Below are positions 17,831 through 27,013 of a stretch of 64,000 nucleotides of DNA, in pieces. How positions within the stretch are numbered: position 1 is the first letter of the stretch; every line of letters begins with the position of its first letter. The position numbers and the translations under genes were made by a program. This DNA is from Prevotella sp. (lineage in GTDB: Bacteria; Bacteroidota; Bacteroidia; Bacteroidales; Bacteroidaceae), in assembly GCA_017449495.1 (NCBI GenBank), contig JAFTFO010000015.1:1-64000 (forward strand). The letters run 5' to 3'. A model generated the notes under the pieces. It was not told the origin of the DNA and ran no database searches. It saw nothing but the letters and a program-made list of their open reading frames with translations.

Positions 17831-18955
17831 GTGACACTATATCCACAACTCATTATCGACGCGCTGGCGACGGTCACGTATGCCGGCACGAAGAAGAATC
17901 TCATCGAGAGTGAGATGCTGGCCGACACGCCAGCCCTCACTGCCCCAGCCTCGGAGGGTGACCCCTGGAAGGTGAAGGTTGTACTGCTTTTTCCACGCGA
18001 CACAGACCCATTCCTGAAGTCCACCGTCAAAGCAGCCGAGGCTGCCATCAAGTACCACTGCGGAAAAGACATCGAGGTCACCATCGAGACCGAGTTCAAG
18101 AGCAAGCCCCGTCCAGAGGTCGGCCAGATGTTGCCGGGCGTGAAGAACATCATCGCCGTCAGCAGCGGCAAGGGCGGTGTGGGCAAAAGCACCGTCTCGG
18201 CCAACCTCGCCATCGCCCTGGCACGCCTCGGTTATCGTGTCGGACTGCTTGACACCGACATCTTCGGCCCTTCCATGCCCAAGATGTTCCACGTCGAGGA
18301 CGAGAAGCCCTACGCCGTCCATGTCGACGGCCGCGACCTCATCTGCCCTATCGAGCAATACGGTGTAAAGCTCCTGTCCATCGGTTTCTTTGTCTCTCCA
18401 GACACAGCCACCCTCTGGCGAGGCGGCATGGCCACCAGTGCTCTGAAACAACTCATCGCCGATGCTGACTGGGGCGAGCTCGACTACTTCATCCTCGACA
18501 CCCCGCCTGGCACCAGCGACATCCATCTCACGCTCTTGCAGACACTCCCCATCACAGGTGCCGTCATTGTCAGCACCCCACAGGCCGTCGCCCTCGCCGA
18601 CGCAAGGAAAGGTATCGACATGTATCGCAACGAGAAGGTCAACGTGCCCATCCTCGGACTGGTGGAGAACATGGCGTGGTTCACCCCTGCCGAATTGCCC
18701 GAGAACCGTTACTACATCTTTGGCAAGGAGGGTTGCAAACGTCTGGCTGAAGAGATGAACGTGCCCCTGCTGGCACAGATACCCCTGGTGCAAAGTATCT
18801 GCGAGAACGGCGACCAAGGCACACCAGCCGCCCTCAACAGCGACTCAGCCACTGGCCTTGCCTTCATCAACCTCGCCCAAGCCGTCGTCACCGTAGTCAA
18901 CCGTCGCAACCGCGAACGGCCAGCTACCCAAATCGTAGGCACTAAGAACACTTAA
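17831..18955 (+). CDS. mrp: Mrp/NBP35-type iron-sulfur carrier P-loop ATPase
   Basis: A 374-residue protein: an N-terminal MIP18-like (DUF59) domain of about 90 residues (ends KSTVKAAEAAIKY), then a ParA/Mrp NTPase with deviant Walker A SSGKGGVGKSTVSANLA, DTDIFGPSMPKMF and DTPPGTSDIHLTL. The role is Fe-S cluster loading or transfer. The start is a GTG at 17831 giving MTLYPQLIIDAL, the usual N-terminus. The CxxC cluster motif common in ApbC/Nbp35 (after VENM) is absent; the segment reads NMAWFTPAELPEN. Confidence 0.88.
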   Translation: MTLYPQLIIDALATVTYAGTKKNLIESEMLADTPALTAPASEGDPWKVKVVLLFPRDTDPFLKSTVKAAEAAIKYHCGKDIEVTIETEFKSKPRPEVGQMLPGVKNIIAVSSGKGGVGKSTVSANLAIALARLGYRVGLLDTDIFGPSMPKMFHVEDEKPYAVHVDGRDLICPIEQYGVKLLSIGFFVSPDTATLWRGGMATSALKQLIADADWGELDYFILDTPPGTSDIHLTLLQTLPITGAVIVSTPQAVALADARKGIDMYRNEKVNVPILGLVENMAWFTPAELPENRYYIFGKEGCKRLAEEMNVPLLAQIPLVQSICENGDQGTPAALNSDSATGLAFINLAQAVVTVVNRRNRERPATQIVGTKNT

Positions 18956-18971
18956 AGAAATACTAACTCCG

Positions 18972-19022
18972 CCCATACGAGAGAAGGGTGAGCAATTTGT
19001 GCTCACCCTTCTCTCGTATGGG
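18972..19022. terminator. Strong bidirectional terminator
   Basis: Perfect 23-bp inverted repeat (arms 18972-18994 and 19000-19022, 5-nt loop ATTTG) between the convergent mrp and ABC permease genes. The arm contains AGAGAAGGGTGAGCA. Confidence 0.85.
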
Positions 19023-19028
19023 GCCTTC

Positions 19029-20288
19029 TTATGATTTCTTAGCCTTCAGTTGAAGACGAATTTCATGCTTCTTACGGAGATGGGCGAGGCGCTCATCGGC
19101 ATGGCGACGGGTTACACGCAACTGGTGACCATAGACAAGGCAAGCCAGACCAAAGTAGGCCGCCGCCTGAATCCAGAGGCAACGGAGTTCGAGTGTCACA
19201 TCACCCAAAACGGCACCTAACGTGTTCATCCGAACAAAGGCCCGTACGCCGAAGGTGCTGGGGAAGAGCCACGACACGCCCTGCCAAACGCCAGGGATGT
19301 TAGACTGGGGCCAACTGACACCACTGAGGAACAGCAAGGGCAGCGACACGAACACCATGAGCAACATGACATTCTCACGATAGCGTACAAGGCACGACAC
19401 CGTCAGGCCGAAGAACACACAGGCCAACAGATAAGGTATCATCAGTGCGAGGAGGTCTTGCCAGTGAATCAGCGTGAGAAAGGAGAACAGTCGGGGTACG
19501 ACCATCGTGAGGTAAGCACCTGCCACGGCATAAATCATGATATAACAGAGAGCCTTGCCACAGACGATGCGGTAGACACCGCTGTAACAGCGATGGATGG
19601 GCACCAGATCACCATAACGGCTGCGCTCACGGGAGGTGCCAGCAGAGAGGCCGATGCCCAGCACCAGCGTCTGCTGGAAGATCAGCATCAGCACAGCAGG
19701 GATGACAAAGTTACCATAACCACCCGCAGGGTTGAAGATGGGTACGTCGGCAAAGTCGAGGGGGCGTGTGGTGATGGCGTCCTCACGGTCGGTATAGTTT
19801 CCAGATACTTTTTTCTGAATCTCGCTGCCCATCGACTGGGTGACGGCAACAGCCGTCTGATAGATGGCCTTATAGGTGAGCATCAGCGACATATCGCAAT
19901 AGACGCTGACCACAGCAGGCTGCATACGGTTGACATTGGCTGCGAAGTCGGAGGGTATGAGATAGACGCCCTTAGCCAACTGACGACTGACGAGCGACTG
20001 GGCCTCGTCGAGGTCGGCAGCATAGTAAGCCACCTTCACGTCAGGCGAGGCATCGCACTGGCGGATGAACTGTCGGGAGAGGTGGGAGTGTGACTGGTCG
20101 ACAACCACCACAGGAACCTCATGCACCACCTCGTTATTGTATATCCACGAATAGAGCAGCGGATAGACCAGCGGCACAATGACACAGAAGATGAGCACGC
20201 CCTCGTCACGGAAGGCCTGTCGGATCTCCTGACGCCAGATGTAGCAGGCATCTTCTATCGCTTGGTATATATTATGGAATATAGACAT
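19029..20288 (-). CDS. ABC-2 type permease (efflux, distal copy)
   Basis: A 419-residue ABC-2 membrane protein: one N-terminal helix (VLIFCVIVPLVYPLLYSW), a large extracytoplasmic domain of about 150 residues (VVVVDQSHSHLSRQF), then five helices containing GIGLSAGTSRERSRYGDL and VSWLFPSTFGVRAFVRMNTLGA. This YhiI/YbhS-R-type layout is used to export drugs or lipids together with an HlyD adaptor and TolC. A coiled-coil basic tail follows. It overlaps the upstream permease gene by 17 nt and is last in the operon. No ATP-binding subunit is encoded nearby. Confidence 0.85.
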   Translation of the reverse strand: MSIFHNIYQAIEDACYIWRQEIRQAFRDEGVLIFCVIVPLVYPLLYSWIYNNEVVHEVPVVVVDQSHSHLSRQFIRQCDASPDVKVAYYAADLDEAQSLVSRQLAKGVYLIPSDFAANVNRMQPAVVSVYCDMSLMLTYKAIYQTAVAVTQSMGSEIQKKVSGNYTDREDAITTRPLDFADVPIFNPAGGYGNFVIPAVLMLIFQQTLVLGIGLSAGTSRERSRYGDLVPIHRCYSGVYRIVCGKALCYIMIYAVAGAYLTMVVPRLFSFLTLIHWQDLLALMIPYLLACVFFGLTVSCLVRYRENVMLLMVFVSLPLLFLSGVSWPQSNIPGVWQGVSWLFPSTFGVRAFVRMNTLGAVLGDVTLELRCLWIQAAAYFGLACLVYGHQLRVTRRHADERLAHLRKKHEIRLQLKAKKS

Positions 20289-21441
20289 AAGTGAGCATTG
20301 CGTTTTTGATCTTCGGGAGCACGAACCAGGGCAGTAGCGTAAAAGCTACGAGTGCCACCAAATGGAACCAGGCGTCGATGAGGGGGAAGCCGTTGAACAC
20401 CGTAATCTGATAGAGCATATAGTAATGGCGCAGCGGGAAAAGCCATGTGAGCGCCTGAATGGGTGCATCCATGCCCATGACTGGGAAGGCGGAGCCTGCA
20501 AGGGAGAAACTCAGGACAGCCCAGAGCGAACAGATACTCATCGACATGCGCAGTGAGGGCATCAGGCCAAAGGCGAAGATGCCAAAGCCGATGGAAGCGA
20601 ATACCTCAAGTACGGACAGAAGGATGATGTTGAGTGCACTACCAAGACGGGGGAAGTGCATGACATGATAGATGTAGAACTCGTAGAAGAAGATGAGCGT
20701 CAGGAACACGACGGCCTGAAGCAAGTACTTGCCGAGGATGGCCACGACGATATTGTTGTCTGCCAACGCAAGCCACTCCTTCCCTCGTCCGAACTTCAAC
20801 TCCATACCTAAGCTATAGGCTGAGATAAGGAACATAAAGAGCATCATGATACCCGGCACGAACACGGTGGAGAGATAAGTATTGTAGTTGGTCCAAGGAT
20901 TGGCGACTTGGTGCAGGTCGACGCGTATCGGCTGCAAGAAGGTCTGTATCTGTTCTGCCGTATAGCCTTTTGCCCGCATGGTAGCCTGTCCGACAGCGGC
21001 GGAACCGAGGTTGGAGATGGTCTTGAGATCCTTCATCAACAACGAGCCCGACATCACAGAGCCCATGTTGTAGTAGTAGGATATCTGGGGACGACGAGAG
21101 GACAGCAGTTTGTCGGCCGTACCCTTAGGGATGTAAAGGAAGGCGTATATCTCGTTCTTCTGGATGGCATGACGGGCCTCGGCCACCGAGGGATAATGGG
21201 CCACGACACGCGAACTCTGGAAGGCATCGAGACGACGGATGAGGGCTCGGGAGGTGCTGCTGTTGTCGAGGTCGACCACACCTACGGGCATGTCCTCAGG
21301 CAGCCCCTCGTCCATCAGCGACGTGAAGAAGATCATCGCCAACAGAGGGAATACGATCATCGAGAAGCCGTAGATGCGATTGACATAGAGAATCTTGCTC
21401 TCACGCTTCGCAATAGCCCAGATAAGACTTAAATACTTCAA
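20272..21441 (-). CDS. ABC-2 type permease (efflux, proximal copy)
   Basis: A 389-residue paralogue of the neighbouring permease, with the same plan: first helix FSMIVFPLLAMIFFTSL, an extracytoplasmic domain opening VGVVDLDNSSTSRALIRR, then five helices with SAYSLGMELKFGRGKEWL and TWLFPLRHYYMLYQITV. The two would form a heterodimer. It starts 26 nt after the HlyD gene. Substrate unknown. Confidence 0.87.
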   Translation of the reverse strand: MKYLSLIWAIAKRESKILYVNRIYGFSMIVFPLLAMIFFTSLMDEGLPEDMPVGVVDLDNSSTSRALIRRLDAFQSSRVVAHYPSVAEARHAIQKNEIYAFLYIPKGTADKLLSSRRPQISYYYNMGSVMSGSLLMKDLKTISNLGSAAVGQATMRAKGYTAEQIQTFLQPIRVDLHQVANPWTNYNTYLSTVFVPGIMMLFMFLISAYSLGMELKFGRGKEWLALADNNIVVAILGKYLLQAVVFLTLIFFYEFYIYHVMHFPRLGSALNIILLSVLEVFASIGFGIFAFGLMPSLRMSMSICSLWAVLSFSLAGSAFPVMGMDAPIQALTWLFPLRHYYMLYQITVFNGFPLIDAWFHLVALVAFTLLPWFVLPKIKNAMLTYVYIP

Positions 21442-21467
21442 ATCCGTTTAATCCGTCTAATCCGTTG

Positions 21468-22451
21468 TTACTTGATAATCAGTGACATGCCTGGGCGGAG
21501 GCCGTCAAGTTTCTCCACAGGACGAGCCTTGACCTCGAAGGTCTTCAGGTCGTACTGGCCGTTGGCCTTCGTAGCCTTCCACACAGCGTAGGAGCCCTGA
21601 TCCTTCAGATAGTAGACCTTCATCTTGATGTTCTTGTTGAAGGCAGGCACAAAGGCCTCGAACTCCGTACCGACCTGCATGCCGTTAAGTTCATCTTCTC
21701 GGACATTGAAGGTGCCCCAGAGATCGTCCATCACGGCGATAGACATGATGGGAGAACCTGTTCCCACGAGTTCGCCGACCTTTGGATAAACATCAGAGAC
21801 CTCGCCCTCCATCTGGGCAATCTGCACCGTCTCATGAATGTAGGAGTTTACCTCCTGCACAGCACCCTTGGCACGGTTCACCTGGGCAGCGGCAGCGAGT
21901 TTATCCTCCTGACGGGCACCGTTGACAGCCATCTCGTACTGGCTCTGAGCAGCCTTGCACTGAGCCTCCATGGCCTTGTAGTTGGCGTAGGCCTCGTCAC
22001 GTTTCTGGGCGCTCATCACACCCTCGTCGAAGAGACGCTGTACACGGTTATAGGACTTCTCGGCAATCTCCAGTCCAGCCTTCGCCTGCTGAAGCACACT
22101 GTAGGCGCCCTGAATCTGCTCTTTGCGGGCACCGTTCTGGGCTTTCAGCTCAAGGGCAGCAGCAGCAGCCTCTGCGCCCTGTGCCTGTTCCATCTTGGCA
22201 CGCACCTCAGGCGCATCGAGGATGGCAAGGGTATCGCCTACCTTCACATAGTCACCTTCTTTAACGCGGAGCTCCAAGATACGGCCTGGCACCTTGCTCG
22301 ACACACGATATTCAGTCACCTCCACCTGACCCTGCACAATCTCTGGGTCACGGTCTATCACCAGAAAGCCGATGGCGGCTACAATAATCACTACTGCCAC
22401 AAATCCGATGATGGCCAGGATAATATTCCTATGTTGGTCTTTCTCTGTCAT
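21468..22451 (-). CDS. HlyD-family membrane fusion protein
   Basis: A 327-residue adaptor: one N-terminal membrane helix (IILAIIGFVAVVIIVAAIGFLV), a split lipoyl domain (YRVSSKVPGRILELRVKEGDYV), a coiled-coil hairpin rich in Ala/Gln/Lys (residues about 90-200), and a beta-barrel half with VGTGSPIMSIAVMDDLW. It bridges the ABC permeases and the TolC channel across the periplasm. Located 36 nt after the TolC gene. Confidence 0.92.
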   Translation of the reverse strand: MTEKDQHRNIILAIIGFVAVVIIVAAIGFLVIDRDPEIVQGQVEVTEYRVSSKVPGRILELRVKEGDYVKVGDTLAILDAPEVRAKMEQAQGAEAAAAALELKAQNGARKEQIQGAYSVLQQAKAGLEIAEKSYNRVQRLFDEGVMSAQKRDEAYANYKAMEAQCKAAQSQYEMAVNGARQEDKLAAAAQVNRAKGAVQEVNSYIHETVQIAQMEGEVSDVYPKVGELVGTGSPIMSIAVMDDLWGTFNVREDELNGMQVGTEFEAFVPAFNKNIKMKVYYLKDQGSYAVWKATKANGQYDLKTFEVKARPVEKLDGLRPGMSLIIK

Positions 22452-22487
22452 GATATATACGATTTACAGATTTACAATTTAAATTGA

Positions 22488-24023
22488 TTACTCTAACACA
22501 CCGAGTGACTTCTGGAGATCTACCTGCGAGAGGCGGACATCAATCTCAGCATCAATCTTCTGCGACTGGGCCTGTAGCCAGGCTGTCTGTGCCTCCATCA
22601 CCGTCGTGGGTGAGATGACACCCTCGCGGAAGCCGAGGTTGGCTGTGCGCAAATTCTCATCGGCATGGGCGATATTAGCCTGAGCCATCGAGAGTTTCTT
22701 GTTGGCCTCATCCACACGGAAAGTGTTCTGGTTCACTTGGAGCTCAATGCTCTCACGGGCCTCGGCCAACTCCAGATTGGCAATGGCGGTAGCCCCTTTC
22801 GAGGCACGGACCTTATACATCACGTCACCCCAGTTCCAGATGGGCACCCTGACGAGCACACCCACATTCCAGAACCCCCTGAACTTACGCTCGAAGCCAT
22901 TGAAGAGGCTGGGGTTCGTCACGGCATAGCCACCTGTGAGTGCCACCTGTGGCAGATTGCCAGCCTTCAGCACATTGGTAGCCTGACGAGTCAGGTCGAC
23001 AGAGTTCTGCAATAGTTTCAACTCCGGACGGTTCTCTACAGCCTGCTCCACATTGAGTTCTGGCGTCAACTCCACCACAGCGATGTTCTCCTGATTCTCG
23101 TCAGCCAGTGTCACGGACTCATTCAGTGGCAGTCCACAGAGCTGACAGAGCAACATCTTCGAGAGCACCAGTCCATCGTTGACCTTGGTGAGCGTCATCT
23201 CTGCCTCGTTCACCTTGACATCGACACTCAGACCGTCGCTCTTCGTAGCCACACCCTCATCGATCATCTTATGCACATCAGCATCGAACTTCTTCACCAG
23301 TTCGAGATAACTCTCAGCCAACCGCTGTTTATGACGGAGTGAGACCACCTGCCAATAGGCTTTGTCGATGTTGTAGAGTGTGGACTGCCGGCGCACCTCT
23401 GTTGTATTGCTGGCCATCTCTTCTCCGAGGTCAGCCATCTTGTTCATGGCGATGATACTACCACCCATGAATATCGGCTGGGAGAGCATGACAGAACCCG
23501 CAAACATGTTTCGTGTATCTGTATCAAAGGCTTCTACGATCTCCTGACCGATGGCATTGAGGGTCTTCCCCAAGTCGGTAAAGCCTTGTCCTGCCAGCTG
23601 CTGGATGCCCTCAGGCGAGAGGCCCATAGCCCCAAGCGACTGCAGGAACTGAGGCGGCAACTGCGACATGGTCGTCGTGAAGCCCTGTTGCAAATTTCCA
23701 GCAGCAACTGTGCCCAAGTTGTTCAGTGCGGTCTTCTGATCGTTGCTGAGCAAAGATATCGGTTCGCTGGTGAACTGATAGGTACCGATGGCGCTGACAT
23801 GGGGCAGGTACTTTGTACGAGCCGACTTGCGCACATTGGCAGCCATCTCCTGCTTCAGCTTCGAGACGCCAAGCTGTTTGTTGTTGCGCAGCGCCATCAC
23901 TCTACAGCTGTCGAGTGTCAACAGTCGCTGAGCGTCCATTGTGGAAGGTAAAAAGGTGAAAAGGTAAAAAGGTAAAAACCATTTTACCCAACCCTTTACC
24001 ATCCTTATTCCTTTCCTCTTCAT
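22488..24023 (-). CDS. TolC-family outer membrane efflux channel
   Basis: A 511-residue outer membrane channel with two OEP repeats (LDSCRVMALRNNKQLGVSKLKQ; ELNVEQAVENRPELKLLQNS) and C-terminal FREGVISPTTVMEAQTAWLQ. It is the first recognisable efflux gene of the operon. Oddity: the signal peptide (WFLPFYLFTFLPS before MDAQ) is encoded by a tttttacctttttacc-type low-complexity repeat at 23943-23988, so this export signal appears to derive from repeat DNA. The upstream ATG at 24023 is retained because it supplies the positively charged n-region. Confidence 0.9.
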   Translation of the reverse strand: MKRKGIRMVKGWVKWFLPFYLFTFLPSTMDAQRLLTLDSCRVMALRNNKQLGVSKLKQEMAANVRKSARTKYLPHVSAIGTYQFTSEPISLLSNDQKTALNNLGTVAAGNLQQGFTTTMSQLPPQFLQSLGAMGLSPEGIQQLAGQGFTDLGKTLNAIGQEIVEAFDTDTRNMFAGSVMLSQPIFMGGSIIAMNKMADLGEEMASNTTEVRRQSTLYNIDKAYWQVVSLRHKQRLAESYLELVKKFDADVHKMIDEGVATKSDGLSVDVKVNEAEMTLTKVNDGLVLSKMLLCQLCGLPLNESVTLADENQENIAVVELTPELNVEQAVENRPELKLLQNSVDLTRQATNVLKAGNLPQVALTGGYAVTNPSLFNGFERKFRGFWNVGVLVRVPIWNWGDVMYKVRASKGATAIANLELAEARESIELQVNQNTFRVDEANKKLSMAQANIAHADENLRTANLGFREGVISPTTVMEAQTAWLQAQSQKIDAEIDVRLSQVDLQKSLGVLE

Positions 24024-24071
24024 TACTATCTCTTTTATGACTTTACTCTCTTACTTTTTTACCTTAATTAC

Positions 24072-24950
24072 TTACTCAAAGCTAAATGTTCGTGAGCCAA
24101 TCATGTGACCGTCGGCAAAGATACTGACACGATACTGTCCACTCTCCAACATCTGCGTGACGGGCCAGAAGACAGACACACTCGTCTCCTCACCAGTGTA
24201 CTCTACCACCCTACGGGCTGAACACTCTAACTGACGATTCTCGTAAGGGAACGTACCACCGCCTCCCAGCACGTTGCCGCCAGGGTTCTGGATTCGCACA
24301 TAGACGGTACGATTGCCGTTGGAAGCCGTCACGTTACGGGTGATGGTGAAGCCTACCTGCATCTTCCGACAGTCCTTCAGTTTCGGTTTCTTCATGGCCT
24401 TGTCCTTCTTGTCGAGCAACGTCAGACTGATGTTTGTCGCATCGAGCTGGGCGGCAATGGCCACCTTTTCCGAGAGCGACGCCTTTTCACTGCTCAGGCC
24501 AACCACCTGCTGGGTGCGCTGTTCCAGTTCAGCCGTCACACGGGTATTCTCCCGCTTCAGGTTCTCATTGAGACGGTTCAGTGAGTCGATCTGCATCACG
24601 TAGTCACGCAGCACGGCCCGCACTGTGGCGAGTTCCCGTTTCAGACGGGCTATCTCACGGGCATCGTCAGCCTTCACCCGCTTCAGTTCCTCCAACAGTT
24701 TCTGGGTCTTCAGCTGTTCCTCTGTGAGCTGGGCAATGATGGAGTCATTGTTGATCTGTGTCTTCATCTCACTGTACTGCAAGGCGAAGCGCTCATATTC
24801 ATTTTCCATCTCCTGCTTATCGAGGGCTGCCAGCTCCTGCATATCCTGATTCACCTGCTTCTGTTCCTGCAGGTTAATGAAAAGCCAAGCCGCTCCTGCC
24901 AACAAAACAAGAATCGCCACTACCATGAGTGGCATCATATATTTTTTCAT
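24072..24950 (-). CDS. Coiled-coil membrane-anchored protein of unknown function
   Basis: A 292-residue protein. N-terminal membrane helix (MMPLMVVAILVLLAGAAWLFI), then about 150 residues of charged coiled coil (KLKRELATVR-, LNENLKREN-type heptads), then a C-terminal beta-rich domain of about 90 residues (VGFTITRNVTASNGNRTVYV; FADGHMIGSRTFSFE). I recognise the architecture as recurrent in Bacteroidota but know no function. The start is the ATG ending at 24950, because the longer frame runs through the promoter. It may share a transcript with the TolC operon (48-nt gap). Confidence 0.7.
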   Translation of the reverse strand: MKKYMMPLMVVAILVLLAGAAWLFINLQEQKQVNQDMQELAALDKQEMENEYERFALQYSEMKTQINNDSIIAQLTEEQLKTQKLLEELKRVKADDAREIARLKRELATVRAVLRDYVMQIDSLNRLNENLKRENTRVTAELEQRTQQVVGLSSEKASLSEKVAIAAQLDATNISLTLLDKKDKAMKKPKLKDCRKMQVGFTITRNVTASNGNRTVYVRIQNPGGNVLGGGGTFPYENRQLECSARRVVEYTGEETSVSVFWPVTQMLESGQYRVSIFADGHMIGSRTFSFE

Positions 24951-24974
24951 TCCTTTATCGATAAAAATCGGCTG

Positions 24975-25052
24975 CAAAGGTACACAATTCCACTGAAACG
25001 ACAAAGAATTTTAATAAATGTTTGGTCATTTCAAAAAAAATAACTATATTTG
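24975..25052. promoter_or_regulatory. Divergent promoter pair (coiled-coil/efflux operon and cyd operon)
   Basis: Minus strand: TTTG at 25002-25005, a 19-nt spacer, TACCTTTG at 24975-24982, an exact match to the Bacteroidota consensus. Plus strand: TTTG at 25021-25024, a 20-nt spacer, TATATTTG at 25045-25052, followed 17 nt later by the DUF4492 ATG. The two promoters are back to back with no overlap. Confidence 0.8.
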
Positions 25053-25069
25053 CCGAGTCAAAGTTGACT

Positions 25070-25297
25070 ATGCCTATGCGGAAGGACAGTTTTCTCTATC
25101 GGGCCTTCGACCTCTACTACGACGGTTTCCGGAATATGCGCCTCGGCAAGACGCTGTGGGCCATCATATTGATCAAACTATTCATCATGTTTGCCATCTT
25201 GAAGGTGTTCTTCTTCCCCAACTTCCTGAAAGAGCATGCTCAGGGCGACGAGGCAGGCTACGTGGCGAGCGAGATTATCGAGCGAAGCCATCCCTAA
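25070..25297 (+). CDS. DUF4492 small membrane protein of the cyd operon
   Basis: A 75-residue protein, MPMRKDSFLYRAFDLYYDGFRNM, then one hydrophobic helix (TLWAIILIKLFIMFAILKVFFFP) and a polar tail. It matches DUF4492, the small protein regularly placed before cydAB in Bacteroidota, and may be an accessory subunit of the oxidase by analogy with CydX; that role is inference. A start at 25070 or 25076 fits; a longer frame from 25022 would include the promoter and is rejected. Confidence 0.8.
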   Translation: MPMRKDSFLYRAFDLYYDGFRNMRLGKTLWAIILIKLFIMFAILKVFFFPNFLKEHAQGDEAGYVASEIIERSHP

Positions 25298-25340
25298 TCA
25301 CCCTACCAACCCCTAACAACCCTAAAAATTTAAATAACTT

Positions 25341-26984
25341 ATGCTTCAAAACCTATTCTTAGACATTGATGCCGGGACCATCGACTGGTCGAGGGCGCAG
25401 TTTGCTCTCACGGCAATCTATCACTGGCTCTTTGTACCGTTGACCCTCGGACTGGCGGTCATCATGGGCATCATCGAGACCAAGTTCTACCGCACTCGCG
25501 CCCCTTTCTGGCGCGACGCAGCGAAATTTTGGCAGAAGCTCTTCGGCATCAACTTCGCCATGGGTGTAGCCACAGGCATCATCCTCGAGTTCGAGTTTGG
25601 CACCAACTGGTCGAACTACTCCTGGTTCGTGGGCGACATCTTCGGAGCACCGTTGGCTGTCGAGGGCATCGTGGCCTTCTTTATGGAGTCGACCTTCGTG
25701 GCCGTCATGTACTTCGGATGGAAGAAGGTATCGCCTGGCTTCCACCTTGCTTCTACGTGGCTGACGGGCTTAGGTGCCACCATCTCCGCCTGGTGGATCC
25801 TTGTGGCCAACGCCTGGATGCAGTATCCCGTGGGCTGTGAGTTCAACCCTGACACAATGCGCAACGAGATGGTCTCCTTCTTCGACGTGGCCCTATCGCC
25901 ATTTGCCGTCTCCAAGTTCTGCCACACCGTCACCTCGGCCTGGATCATCGGTGCCATCTTCTGCGTCGGCGTGTGCAGTTGGTATCTCATGAAGAAGCGC
26001 GAGACGAAGCTCGCCACCGAGAGCATGAAGATCGGTGCCGTTGTAGGTCTCGTGGCCACATTGCTGGCTGCTATCACCGGCCACAAGTCGGGTATGGACG
26101 TGGCTGAGGTGCAGCCCATAAAACTCGCTGCAATGGAGGCCCTCTACAACGGTGGCACGGAACAGGGATTGACGGCCGTCGCCTGGGTGAATCCCTTCTG
26201 CCAGCCTGACTACGCCAACGAGGAGTCTGCCCCGCTGAAGATTGAGATGCCCTATGCCCTGTCGATCATGGCCACCAACGATCCTCACGGCTATGTGCCT
26301 GGCATCAACGACATCCTGAACGGTTACACCCGTCCCGACGGCACCGTGGAGCCTTCTGCCGACGAGAAGATTGAGCGCGGCAAACAGGCCATCGCAGCCC
26401 TCGCCGCCTACCGTAAGGCAAGGGCTGAAGGTGCTCCTGACTCAATTGTCAATGCTCAATTGTCAATTCTCAACTCAAACATGAAGTATTTTGGTTATGG
26501 CTACATCCGCGACAAGTCGGAGTTGGTGCCGTTTATACCAGTCAACTTCTGGGCCTTCCGCATCATGGTGGGTCTCGGATGCCTATTCATCCTCTTCTTT
26601 GCCATCATTGTGATTCTGTCGTATAAGATACCCTACGTGTCCATCATCACCCGCCGCCTGCTGGCCACCATCGGCATCCTGCCAGAGACCCATGCCGACA
26701 TGAACGGCATCACAGGACTGCCTGCCTGGCACTACTGGCTGGCCATCGCCCTCATCCCGTTGGCTTATATCGCTTCGGAGAGCGGCTGGCTCGTGGCAGA
26801 GTTCGGCCGTCAGCCATGGACTATTCAGGACATGCTGCCCACTTGGGCTGCCGTCAGCGACCTCCACTCGTCAAGCGTGATGATTACTTTCTTCCTGTTC
26901 CTCATCCTCTTCACCACCATGCTGGCTGTAGAAATCAGCATCCTGCTCAAGCAGATCAAGAAAGGACCGGAATACGAGGGATAA
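25341..26984 (+). CDS. cydA: Cytochrome bd ubiquinol oxidase subunit I
   Basis: A 547-residue CydA, the quinol-oxidising and haem-bearing subunit of the high-affinity terminal oxidase. Seen: haem ligand His28 in AIYHWLFVP, the GIILEFEFGTNWSNYS block, the second ligand region SKFCHTVTSAW, the quinol-loop region, and GRQPWTIQDMLPT near the C-terminus. An in-frame caattgtcaatgctcaattg-type repeat at 26442-26476 encodes SIVNAQLSILNSN, in the Q-loop region, just before the segment preceding the haem-ligand Met helix. Confidence 0.95.
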   Translation: MLQNLFLDIDAGTIDWSRAQFALTAIYHWLFVPLTLGLAVIMGIIETKFYRTRAPFWRDAAKFWQKLFGINFAMGVATGIILEFEFGTNWSNYSWFVGDIFGAPLAVEGIVAFFMESTFVAVMYFGWKKVSPGFHLASTWLTGLGATISAWWILVANAWMQYPVGCEFNPDTMRNEMVSFFDVALSPFAVSKFCHTVTSAWIIGAIFCVGVCSWYLMKKRETKLATESMKIGAVVGLVATLLAAITGHKSGMDVAEVQPIKLAAMEALYNGGTEQGLTAVAWVNPFCQPDYANEESAPLKIEMPYALSIMATNDPHGYVPGINDILNGYTRPDGTVEPSADEKIERGKQAIAALAAYRKARAEGAPDSIVNAQLSILNSNMKYFGYGYIRDKSELVPFIPVNFWAFRIMVGLGCLFILFFAIIVILSYKIPYVSIITRRLLATIGILPETHADMNGITGLPAWHYWLAIALIPLAYIASESGWLVAEFGRQPWTIQDMLPTWAAVSDLHSSSVMITFFLFLILFTTMLAVEISILLKQIKKGPEYEG

Positions 26985-27013
26985 TAGAAATGAAAGAATG
27001 AAAAAATGAAAAA

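Noticed and set aside
17837-18817. 326-residue minus-strand frame opposite mrp
   Set aside because: Antisense shadow of a well-recognised gene; composition is Asp/Gly/Val-rich as expected for a reversed frame.
19029-24950. ATP-binding subunit for the ABC efflux operon
   Set aside because: No frame in the operon or its flanks carries Walker A plus LSGGQ motifs; the nearby Mrp is a ParA-type ATPase, not an ABC protein.
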